From assembly GCA_029204045.2 (NCBI GenBank), contig CM055061.1, positions 42,742,977 through 42,806,976 of the forward strand: a stretch of 64,000 nucleotides of DNA, in the 5' to 3' direction. The notes beneath the pieces are model-generated. The model made no database searches, was not told the origin of the DNA, and saw only the letters and a program-made list of their open reading frames with translations. Numbering within the stretch: the first letter of the stretch is position 1; every line of letters begins with the position of its first letter. Source of the stretch: Tillandsia leiboldiana. Its lineage: Eukaryota > Streptophyta > Magnoliopsida > Poales > Bromeliaceae. Shown here one piece after another: positions 44,466 to 54,824 of this stretch. The translations under genes and the position numbers were made by a program.

Positions 44466-45815
44466 TGTAATAAGGATCTAAATAGGGGAAAAAACACCTA
44501 GAGGGGGGGTGAATAGGTGTAAACGTATAAACACTCAAAAATCGTGCGATAAAAACCCAATGCGGAAATAAAAAAAATAATACGCAAGATTTTACGTGGA
44601 AAACTCCATCACCGGAGTAAAAAACTACGGGACCGATAACACGGCAGAAATCCACTAGAATTAAAACACGTACAAGGTGATTTACCGTACACAATTACGA
44701 CTCAACCTTTTCCATACGCTCCTAGAGGATCTTCTCCGCTCGCTCCGCGACGCTTCTCGAATCCACGATCTGCGCCCAACGCCGAATCCACGGCGTCCAA
44801 CGTCGAATCCACGACGTCCGACCCGAATCCACGGTCTTCACCCAATAGCACCCTTCGAATCCACGAACGTGCCTCGCTCCGAATCCACGAGAGCGGTTGA
44901 ACCTTGAATCCACAAGGACACGCGAATCCACGCGCCGATTGTTTGGGGTAAATCATTGTTTTTGGGTGGTGATGATCCGCCGAATACTTAGATCAAAGAT
45001 AGATCGGAAATACCATCTAAGTATTCATTAGTTTGATTCAACTCAAGATGTGAGTATGAAAACCTAGAATCAAACTAATCAATATAGATGAAGAAACATA
45101 GAGTATTCTCTAATGATTTCCTTTCTTCTCTATATGTGGATCTTAGAGGCGTATATATGAAAATGACGGCTATTTTTATTTTCGGCCTCTTTTTGGATTA
45201 ACCCTAGAAGAAGAGTCATAGGGTCTATTTATAGGTTAGAAACCCTAGGAAGGAGATAAGAATCAAAAAAACTAACATTTCTGGAGATTTTACGGACGGC
45301 GATCCGGATCGGATTAGCTTGTGATCCGGATCGTCGTAACGAGTCAGGTAATTCCAGAAAAAAACGAAGGTTCGGGATCCGGATCGACAGTGCTTGATCC
45401 GGATCGTTCATACAGTTCACCAAACATCAACGTTCGGGATCCGGATTGCGAAGCCTGATCCGGATCGTTCAAGGAAGATGGTAACTCATTGTTCGGATCC
45501 GGATCAAGAGAGGCTACGATCCGGATTGAACTGGTGTATGAACGAACCACCTTCGGGATCCGGATCGAACAACCTGATCCGGATCCTGAACATGTCCAAG
45601 TCCAGTTTTTTATTTTTTATGCAATGAAGAGATTCTTCCAAGTGTTTCTACACACAAGAAGTATTCGGATCCACACAAAATCTTTAGTAAAACATACCTG
45701 ATCCTTTTGAATTCTTCTTTCTTGAGATTGAGTTAAATGATCCAACTTTCTTCACCTTCAATCTTCAAGACTTGAGACTTTCACGAAAACTAACGCCAAC
45801 TCAAATTCCGTAACA
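44466..45815 (-). repeat. 3' LTR of SIRE(-)
   Basis: 1,350 bp; on the minus strand TGTTACGG (45815) to CCTTATTACA (44466). U3 holds GATCCGGATC doublets at about 45295-45590. TATA box CTATAAATAG is at 45234-45225, with AAACCCTAG just downstream. R/U5 holds eight copies of GAATCCACG (plus-strand reading) and the GAGGGGGGGTGAATAGGTG motif near 44501. Confidence 0.87.
44758..44934. repeat. Interspersed GAATCCACG repeats
   Basis: Eight copies of GAATCCAC(G) at 15-35 bp intervals inside the SIRE(-) LTR, downstream of its TATA box. Several are part of imperfect CGTCG/CGACG palindromes. Confidence 0.8.
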
Positions 45816-45832
45816 ATCTCCCCCTTTGGCGG
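45816..45832 (-). other. Polypurine tract of SIRE(-)
   Basis: Minus strand reads CCAAAGGGGGAGAT directly before the LTR start TGTTACGG. Confidence 0.85.
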
Positions 45833-46639
45833 TTTCGTGACAACAACACAGATCCACTAAAGAAAATTCAAAAAGATATTTTTGTTGCTATCACCATACA
45901 ACAAAAATTTACAATGGAGATCCAAAAATTTAAAAACATGAGATAAACTCCTAAAACAGACTCTAGACTTAGACATCTGTACTCTCTGCACAAAGAAATC
46001 ATTCTTGACAAAAAGAGATCGTTAGATACCTCAAGAATATTTAGCATACAAAACCTAGTACAGAGATAGAGTTTATCTGATCATCATGACATTTGAGGAA
46101 TTCAGATATGTAAGAGAATCATAGTCAAAAACCAACATATCTTCTATGCAATTAAAAACCAAATGTCACAAAATGTCAGTCCAACATCAACTTGTTAGTC
46201 ATATTACATGCCCAAATAGTTAGTCGAATATTTAGTCGAGACATGCAAACAATCACAAGATGAAAACCAAAGTTGAAGTTGAAGTGATACTTACCTTGAT
46301 GTATACAAATCTTCATCAGCAAGATTTTCACAATCATTGTTCAAGTTCCCTTGATGGTCACTTACCTTTATGTTCATTCACATCATCATTGTACCTTGAC
46401 ACAGTCATCATTGTTCATCATTGATGTATACAATTTTCACATATCATTGTTCAAGTTCTCTAAACCTCTTCCCCCTTTTTGTCACAAACAAAGCCAAAAT
46501 TACCAAAAATTGAAGGAGAGTTAAAATTTCAACGAAAATGTTTCTGAAATTTAAGAACTAGAACTAAAAGTAAGTCCTAAAAACTGAAAAGCCTGCACAA
46601 AAAGATTAAAAATCTGCAAAAGAATAAAAAGAAGGAATC
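45833..46639 (-). other. 3' non-coding region of SIRE(-)
   Basis: AT-rich, with ATCATTGTTCA/TTGATGTATAC near-repeats at 46290-46450. No ORF recognised. Confidence 0.6.
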
Positions 46640-48097
46640 AGTCATCAGATTCGGAGTCATCAGAGCTCGTGCAGCCCATCTTTGAGAACATCTTTTTCAC
46701 CAGCTTGTTCATAGAATTGATCTTCTGGTTAAGGTAATGTGAGCTGCCGGGATGAGCTCGAGCTCATTGGAGATTCTCGTCTGTGCCTTCGAGATCTGTT
46801 CCTGCTCAACCGATAATCGTTGTTGTTCTTTGTAGATGGATGAGACTGATGCTTCATCCGCTGGTGTGGGTGCTGGTTGTGATGGTGACGCGGAAGTGCC
46901 CCTACTAGGTTTTCGTTCCGCTTGTTGGGACTGGAGTGACATGGGGCAATTTGTGAAGTGACTTCACGACGGTGGACTCATCGATCATGCCAAACATTGA
47001 TGAATAAGTCGGTGAGGTAATGTCAACCTGAAATTTCTTCAAAATCCTCATTATAATCAGTGGAATGGAATTCTCTCTGTGGGATGAGGGTGCTCAACAT
47101 ATCTTGTCATTCTATTCCAAATATGTATGGAATGTTGATATTCAATCCCATTGCCTCAGACGGATGTCCTAAGAGATACAAAATAGCATTCGATCCCATC
47201 TCAAGACTTTCGTCTGCAAATTTGGAAGGATATTGTAACAAGTGATGAAGTTTAGAATCGGTACTCAAGACGAAGTTCCTTGGATCTGATCGATTTCTCT
47301 GTTGATTGCGTTCCTTCCAAACAAATTCCCTTTATAACCATTTGCCACACAGTGTTCGTCAAAACCTTTCCCTTCAAGTAATTAACTCCTGTCTTGCTTG
47401 CAGGCATTCCAAAACCTCGCCAATCAATTGTGGAGTAATTTTGAATCTTGTGCCTTGGATGTTCGTGTAAAATTCCATTGGACCGTTTTCAATTTCACGA
47501 AGGTGCCGTGCATTTGTATAGAAGGCCTTACAAGATGCAGACAGTACCAAGCCTTCTGGAAATCGACAAACTTGAATAAGGTTTGCTTGTTCAATTAGAA
47601 CGCCAAACTCAGGAGAGTGAGTCTCGTAGAGCCTCTATATTGACATGTCCTCTCACCAATGCATTCACGATTCTCAAATGCCCTTAGGCGATCCGAATTA
47701 AACGAACACTTGTTCCTCCCGAGGTGAGAATCCGGAATAATCGGTTCGTTAGCCATGAACCTCGTGCTCGTCCAAACCGTCGAGCGAGTCGTTTCCTTTT
47801 CACCTGAGATGGTTGGTGCAGTCCATAGGTGCTTTACCTTTGTCCATGGGTGCTTTTTCTTTCGATGCATCGGACGCCCTTTGTTCAGGCAATGAGTCAT
47901 CATCATCTGTCATGCAGTCCAATCTACCTCGTGACAATCTACTTCTGTGTCGCGATCACAAGAAACTCAATCCTCCTTTGTTGTGTTTTCTTAGCTCTTT
48001 TTAACTTATTTGTGGCCCGAGTGTGCACCATAGTGACCAATAAGAAGATGATCCATGAGAATCCCATTGATCCAAGTGCTTTAAGAAGATTAAAATC
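46640..48097 (-). pseudogene. SIRE 3' ORF relic (plant transposon-protein-like)
   Basis: The minus-strand frames from 48097 down begin with a short hydrophobic stretch and MVHTRATNKLKR, then stop at 47939. Later pieces are MANEPIIPD and SFNSDRLRAFENRECIGER (47755-47640). Next comes AFYTNARHLREIENGPMEFY and NIQGTRFKITPQLIGEVLE (about 47530-47410), then a Ser/Pro-rich tail with a coiled-coil-like QEQISKAQTRISNEL (46942-46709). The FY-N...I-P-LI--VL pattern resembles the 'putative plant transposon protein' domain found in 3' ORFs of SIRE-type elements, sometimes called env-like. At least four frame changes or stops. Function unknown; not viable. Confidence 0.6.
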
Positions 48098-48480
48098 CTG
48101 TGAGCAACAACTCAAGAACACATGAGAAAATTGTTAATTTTCAAAGATTTGAAAAATTGTACCCAAACAATCATAATCATGTAGAGAGACTAAGAATCAA
48201 ATTAGTTTTGCAAAAGGACTTTTAAAAATAGATCAATTGCATGATTTTCGAAAATCCTTATTATATGCCCTAAAACCGAAATTTTAGAAATCGAAGCCTA
48301 AAAATCCGTTAATCAGGAGAATACCTAGCATATAATCAAAACTAATCTACCCAGAGTTCTTATTTCAAAAGAAATTTGATCAAAAACCATCCACAAACAA
48401 AGTTGATCCAAGAATTTCATGACGTTTGAGGAAAAAGAGAAAAACGGTGAAAAACCGAGATTTTGATCAATAAAACTTAC
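48098..48480 (-). other. Candidate intron upstream of the SIRE 3' ORF
   Basis: The minus strand has a strong donor GTAAGT (48480-48475) after CAACTCCAA and an acceptor GCTCACAG ending at 48098, 383 bp in all, AT-rich. It joins a TATA-proximal leader to the 3' ORF. The polypyrimidine tract is weak. Confidence 0.5.
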
Positions 48481-48597
48481 TTGGAGTTGAAGAACTTGAG
48501 TTTGAAAGCTTCCAGGAAGGATGAAATCTAGAGAGAGAGGCTCTGGAAACTTTGGAACAAAAGATTGGAGTAAAAGAAATCAAAAACCCTTTTGTTC

Positions 48598-48603
48598 TTT
48601 ATA
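48598..48603 (-). promoter_or_regulatory. Internal TATA box before SIRE 3' ORF
   Basis: TATAAA on the minus strand, just downstream of the GATCCGGATC array and about 120 bp upstream of the candidate splice donor. Confidence 0.6.
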
Positions 48604-48610
48604 AAACCTA

Positions 48611-48776
48611 GCCGCGATCCGGATCAGTCATAACTGCGATCCGGATCGGCTACCCGCAGTGAGAAACTGCGTTCGGGATCCGGATCGGCAGATACAATCC
48701 GGATCGTCAGCCCGCAGAAGAATTCCTGCGTTCGGGATCCGGATCATCTAGCCCGATCCGGATCGGCTCCAACTTT
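48611..48776. repeat. Internal GATCCGGATC doublet array
   Basis: Three doublets of the palindrome GATCCGGATC (some copies one base off) at about 48614/48641, 48678/48697 and 48739/48756. It is the same layout as in U3 of both SIRE LTRs, but lies inside the element between pol and the 3' ORF. Confidence 0.85.
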
Positions 48777-49701
48777 TTCTTTAGAAAATTTCAGAGAAAT
48801 TCAAGAAAAACCAGAAAAAGATTGTAAGCACAAATGTGTATCAACTTTAAACAAAAATCATCGTTTCATACAACAAGAATTAGATTATGCCAAATCTATC
48901 AATAATATCCAAAAATGAAACGAAAATTTACAAAAATTAAATCCCTTAAAGTTGAACACCTTCAATTACATCTAACTTGATCTTATGAGTAATGCCTTTA
49001 TCAAATCATCAATTCAGTAAAGAAAATGAAATACAAAGATCAATAGATGTTTGAAATCCCAAATATAATAGATAATGTATCTAGACAATCTGTTGAAGAG
49101 AGTGGCTCTTTGAGCATCTTTCTTTAAAAACCCACCTTATACCAACCTTGAAATTTGACGGAGTCAAGTATTTCAACATGCATTTTACTTAATCAAAAAT
49201 TTGAACAACCATGCTTGGTATACATGTGGTAGCTGCACACAATACTCGGACGACCGAGGTGGTAGCTCTTTCCTCCATGTGGTGGTAGTTTTCACACTCC
49301 TCATTGGGATGTAACTCTTTCCACATCTTTTGAGCATTTTACTTTTTCTTGACTCCCCCTCAATTGGCTATCAATTATTTAAGATATAAAGTATTCAACC
49401 AAATATTGATCTCGATTTCATACTCGACTAAGCAGTCAAATAAGATAATGACTATACCAAGAGATCATAGAGAGAGAGAAATTGACTTTGATCACTTAGA
49501 AGATGATTTAATTACATAAATGATCATTGCAACAGTGAAATATATGATGGCAAAAGCATAATAAATTTCTAAATGTGCGAAAAGATGCAATTAAAGTCAA
49601 TTATGATCTATGCTCAATTAATGTCCTATGTACAAACATAGATAATGAACAAAACAAAAACAAATACAAAACCTATCCTACAAAAGGTTTCAAAAAGAAG
49701 T
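48777..49701 (-). other. Spacer between SIRE pol and internal array
   Basis: AT-rich, no gene recognised. A GGTGGTAG-rich segment is at 49225-49330. Confidence 0.55.
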
Positions 49702-50638
49702 TTATTTCAAGGAAAGCATTCCAATTGCTTTTCGTAAATGAATAAAACGTTTTTGATCCAAAGGTTTTGTTAGAATGTCAGCTAATTGATCCTCAGTTGA
49801 AATATATGAAAGTTGAAGAGTATTTGATTCAACTAGCTCTCTAAGAAAATGATATCTAAGTTCAATATGTTTTGTTCTAGAGTGCAACACAGGGTTTTTA
49901 GAAATGTTAATTGCACTTGTGTTGTCACAAAGAATTGTTACCGAAGATGCTGAAATGCGGAAGTCGCTCAATACGCTTTTCATCCAAATGAGTTGAGTTG
50001 AGCAACTTCCAGCTGAATGTATTCCGCTTCGGCAGTCGAGAGTGCTATGCAGTTCTGCTTTTTACTGTGCCATGCAACAAGGCAATGGCCAAGATAGAAG
50101 CATGCACCACTCGTGCTTTTCCGATCATCCACTGATCCTGCCCAATCGGCATCTGAGTATCCAACAATATCCAACTTGTTCCCATAGGATACCAAATTCC
50201 GAAATTAATTGATCCTTTGATATACCGGATGATCCTTTTCACCGCTTTCAGGTGAACCTCCTTTGGTGCTGATTGATATCTCGCGCAAATCCCAACACCA
50301 AAAGATATATCCGGGCGACTAGCCGTGAGGTAAAGTAGACTTCCAATCATACTTCGATACAGTTTCTCGTCTACATTCTCACTATGTGATTCACTTCCAA
50401 GTCCCTTGTGGCTAGTTCCATTGGAGTCGGAAAATCTTTACAATTTTCTAGATCAAACTTTTGACCAACTCCATTGCACTTGGATTGACTCAAGTGAATA
50501 CCTTCATCATTTTGTTTAATTTGCAATCCAAGGAAATACAGTTCGCGCCATCATGGACATCTCAAATTCGCTTTCCATGGTCTCCGCGAATTTAGAAGCA
50601 TCATTATCTCTTGTGTGCGCCCAATACAATGTCATCGC
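49702..50638 (-). pseudogene. Ty1/copia RT end and RNase H (SIRE(-)), 5' end in gap
   Basis: 49983-49702 is a clean frame: VTILCDNTSAINISKNP, SRTKHIELRYHFLRE and STEDQLADILTKPL, the copia RNase H C-terminus. Upstream pieces are in other frames: DIVGYSDADWAGS, DRKSTSGACFYLG and ALSTAEAEYI (50195-50000), then GSLLYLTASRPDISF (50350-50290). DDIVLGAHKR, the RT catalytic end, meets the gap at 50638. At least three one-base frame changes lie between 50000 and 50638, against none in the next 280 bp. Some may be assembly errors beside the gap rather than decay. Confidence 0.88.
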
Positions 50639-50738
50639 NNNNNNNNNNNNNNNNNNNNNNNNNNNNNNNNNNNNNNNNNNNNNNNNNNNNNNNNNNNNNN
50701 NNNNNNNNNNNNNNNNNNNNNNNNNNNNNNNNNNNNNN
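50639..50738. other. Assembly gap (100 N)
   Basis: Exactly 100 N, the conventional size for a gap of unknown length. ORFs reported across it are meaningless. Confidence 1.
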
Positions 50739-50744
50739 ACGATC

Positions 50745-53700
50745 TGTCACGCCCCGGGGTCGAAACTGCGACCCGGGCTCGCCAACAGATCCGCCACCTA
50801 TGCCCAAACCCGCATAGGCGAAGCGTCCTACCTGCAAAAAAGAGCTACAGCTAACAGATATCAGAGCTAAAAGAAAAAAACTGCTATAGAAATAAAATCA
50901 CCACTGTACAACTGAAGATAAACAATAAGGTCCATCTCCCTAAAAGATAATCATACATAACCTCGAGTACAAAACTCATAGCTCCACAGGGAGATATCCT
51001 CAAAATACAACATCAGTGTACCAGCTCTCAATACATCACATCCTTCACTACATCAATCTCTCAACAAAAGGAAAATAAATACTAATCTACCGACTAAACT
51101 GAAGATCTCCTCAAAAGGGGGTACCGCTACTCTCCAAAGATGGGTCTGGATCTAGCTCGCTACTCCCTCACCACGCACAGCAAACCACAGAACGGCAACA
51201 CCCGCCAAGACTCTGCAAAACAAAGAGGAGAAAAGGACAAAAGGGGGAAAACCCACAACGGGCGTGAGACCTACGCAAAGGGAGTTCTCAGTGGGTATCG
51301 CCTGCAAGGCCCGACGTCTGCCCACCAAGACTACTAGAGGGCAAAAGATAACCGATGCCAGTAAAACTGAAAGAAGAAGCTGGAAACACTCTACAGCTAC
51401 CATGCCTCTATCCAAATGCTTCAAATGGTGAGGAAGGAAACTGCGGATGCAGATATTGCACACACTCCGCACACGGAGGTGCTCAATCGCACCCCAATCG
51501 AGCGGGACTGCCACATCGGGTCCAGTCAACCTGCGCCCACCTACAACCACCCTCCCGCTGACGGGCAGGAAATTACGTAGGGCGTCCAAAACGGGACTAA
51601 CTCGCTATCGAGTTAGTGGCTCATGCAGGCTATATCATAATCCCATGCTCTCTCTCTCGAACGGATGAACCTCAAGACTGCTCAACCCTCTCACACAATG
51701 GTCAAAGAACTCACAACGGACCACGGGGAACACCGTCGAACCCCGAACGGTTCCCCAACAAATACAAGGCACTGGTGCTAAAACAATGCTACTAGGACTC
51801 CACTCGGTCCCCCAGGCAGGAGTGTAACAAAAAGTATACAGCCGGAATAAACCCAATCGCTCAGGACCAGAATCACTGGTACTGCCTTGCTCTGCTGTCG
51901 AACTCAAGAACCCCTGGGCCTGTGCCCGGCGCTCACACACCGTGGAAAGCCTATCCCGGAGTGGGCACTCGAGGGGAGCGACCCACACGAGTAAAGTATC
52001 AGCTGTATCAAGCATCACTGTATCGAGTTATCTCTGTAAACCACTCCGTCTCATAATAGCAGGACTGGATCAAGACTATGACTCAAGTGGGAAATCTCCG
52101 TCCACTAATAAAACCCCGATCTGATGCAATAGTACTCAAAAAGTGGGAAACACCATCCCCTAAGAACAATTTCTGTACCCAATCTGATGCAATAGTAAAC
52201 ATCCGGTTAACCGCCCAAAGTCCGCGGTCACCGCAATACCCACAACCCACAATTGGGTAAAATAGTCAGAGACCCGGTCAACCGCCTACTGTCCGCGGTT
52301 GCCGCAATAACCCACAATCCAACATCAAGCACACCCTGTCTCTGACCCTAAGGTCCCAGCTACACTATCCCAAACCTCTGCTCGAACCCGAGCAACATGA
52401 CTCAAAAGTCTAAATAAAAAGGAGAAAGAAAGCAATCATGGTTTCTCCTAAGTCAAATTCCAATATGTAGTGCAGCAGTAAAAGATGGCCTAACTATATG
52501 TCCATACACATATGTCCATACAAGCATGCATTTGTCCTCAAGAAGAATAAAGAAAATAAACCTCATGCCAAAATTATCAATGACCATACCTGTCCATAAT
52601 TCTCAATCCATAATGGCTCCTCAGAGTAGAACCTGCACATAACTACATAATCCTATCCCAATGCATAAACCATCCTCATAAAAGGTTATGTGCTAATATG
52701 GCATGATAATTAATCATATAGGGTATCCTTGCCTTAGATAAGCTTTCACTAATCAGCAACATGGACTATTTGATTAATACCATTGTCATACAGTGAATAA
52801 TTCACTTGCAATTTCCATAAAATCCTCATTGTTAAACTTACCGATCAATCCCAGCTATTGTACCATTCACCTGCATGCAATGCTAACATATGAAAATTTA
52901 GAGAACCGTCCACCGGTTCCGGGAATAAGGCACCCACCTGAAAAGCTGACTGTCCAAAGCCCAACAGCTGAAAACACCAAATAACTCTAATCCCTTGCTC
53001 CAATAAGTTCAGCACACCCGTAACACTCCTGGCACAATACAAAGTCCACTAATTACACTAGGCTCCCAAATATAGCACTTAAAACCATATACAACCTCGA
53101 ATTCTGAACTGTTAAATTATCACCTGCAGATAGTGCCCAGAAAATTCCAATAAAAATATCACAGCGATCCTTGCGTCGATAGCTTCAAAACGGTACCTTG
53201 CACGCCCAAATCGGAGTTCGGTAAGCCAAGATATAAATTCGACAAGGTGGTACACTCAAGAGATTTCAGCACAAAAGACTGTAGCACTGTATACAGAGAA
53301 ACAGTGATTCTCACCTCTGATGAAATCTCAGAAAAATCCAAGAAAAATACGAGCTCGTTCCTTGCGATCCGTAGATGAAAAAGTTGTATAAGCTCGTTTC
53401 TGTCTGACGCTCGTGCGCAAAGATATGGCCAAAACACCTCGATGCTGTCCCACAAAGCCAAACAGAAAATGGGTCACAGTGTTGCCTCGGGATCCGTGCC
53501 AAAGACTCGAAAAGGGAAAGCGCGATCAAAACGGAAGATGAAGTCCTACCTCTTAGGAGTCTGCCGGCGCAAGAATCACAGCAAAATGATCTCGGGGTAG
53601 CCCAGGGGAGCTAAACCACTGTCGCTGCGCCGAAGAAGAACCCAGGAATGCAACGTCGCGCCGCACCGAAAAATAGGGAACCTCGGGATTCGTGCCCCCA

Positions 53701-54824
53701 AAAATCCTAGAACTTGGCAGGAAGATCAAGGGTGAAGAGGTGAACAACTTTTCTTGAGGGGGCTCGGGCAGAAAGTGAAAGGGTTGAGAGAAAGAAAGCA
53801 AAGAAGGGGGGCTCGGGTTGGTATATATAGTGCTGGAGAAACAAATGGGAAAATTCCCATTCTGTCCGGGATTTCGGGCGCCCGGAAATTTCCGGGCGCG
53901 CACAGTGCGGGCCCGGCCCACAACTTTCGGGCGCGCACAGTACGCCCCGGTCCACCACACAGCCCAGTCCACACTCCCCCGGGCCCCCACTGCACCCGGT
54001 GCACCTGCGCCCGCGAATGGCGACGCGACACGTGGCCCGGCAACCCGTGCACCACGCACGTCGCGCCGTGGACCGCGCACGTCGCGGCTGACCCGGGCCG
54101 TACGGCCACCTGCCCGGGCGTACGGCACCTGCCCCGGCCAACGACTCCACAGGTTGTGTGGACCGGGAGCACAACACCGAACCAACCACCTCACGCCACG
54201 TGTCCACCCGGTCTACCGTGCACCCGGACCAAAATTCAGTGGACCGCGCCTGCTGAACCGGCCAACCGGAAAGCGCCACGTGGCACCGCCCTGGTGCACG
54301 ACCCCCGCGGTGGACCGCGCACCTGACCGCGCGCCCGGGCGCCTGCCCGCGCCCTGCCCGCGCCGCGTGCCGCCGCCTGCCGCCTGCCCGAGGCCGCGCC
54401 GCCGCCCGCCGGCACCGCCCGCCGCCGCCGGCCGCCGCCGGCGATCGCCGGAAACACTGTTCCGGCGTGAACAGTACCCGCAAGCTCAAAAACAGTAAGT
54501 AAATAGCCCATCTTGACCGTTTTCGCGCGCTGATTCCAAATCCGGCGTCCATTTTGCCAAATTCCAATCCTATAATTTGCCGGAGGCTCCCGGAAAGGTA
54601 TTTTTAATCCGAATTCCGCGCCGAGCCTAAATTTGATATCCACTCCTCGCGTAAACTGTTCTAAACATCCGATGGGGTCCCCCGATTACCTACGAGATCC
54701 ATTTTAAGCCCCGAGTCCATCTCTTGTGTCCAAACTGGCGCGCGAACACCGCCGACATGCCACGTAGGCTTCCAGAAGCTGCTGGTCACACTGTAGAAGC
54801 CCTGCAAAGATCCGGGTCACCACA
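50745..54824 (-). repeat. 3' LTR of A2
   Basis: 4,080 bp. The stretch 50745-52310 is 48 bases longer than the matching part of the other LTR (58273-59790), while the remaining 2.5 kb differ by 1 base in length. TATA box (TATATATA) at 53829-53822, palindrome-like TTTCGGGCGCCCGGAAA at 53872-53888. ERSE positions have CCAAC instead of CCAAT (e.g. 54182-54200). Confidence 0.92.

Larger units (their letters stand above)
44466..50638 (-). mobile_element. SIRE-type Ty1/copia element, 3' half
   Basis: From 50638 down: end of RT, RNase H, a spacer, an internal promoter-like array, a 3' ORF relic, non-coding sequence, polypurine tract (reverse complement of 45816-45832) and LTR. The 5' part lies in or beyond the assembly gap. 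Extra sequence of nearly 4 kb between pol and the 3' LTR is typical of the SIRE/Maximus lineage. Confidence 0.87.

Noticed and set aside
44759..44934. tRNA or snoRNA-like gene in the GAATCCACG region
   Set aside because: GGTTC/GAATCC-like words come from the short repeat; no cloverleaf can be drawn.
50553..50870. ORFs spanning the N run
   Set aside because: They exist only because N codons are translated as X.
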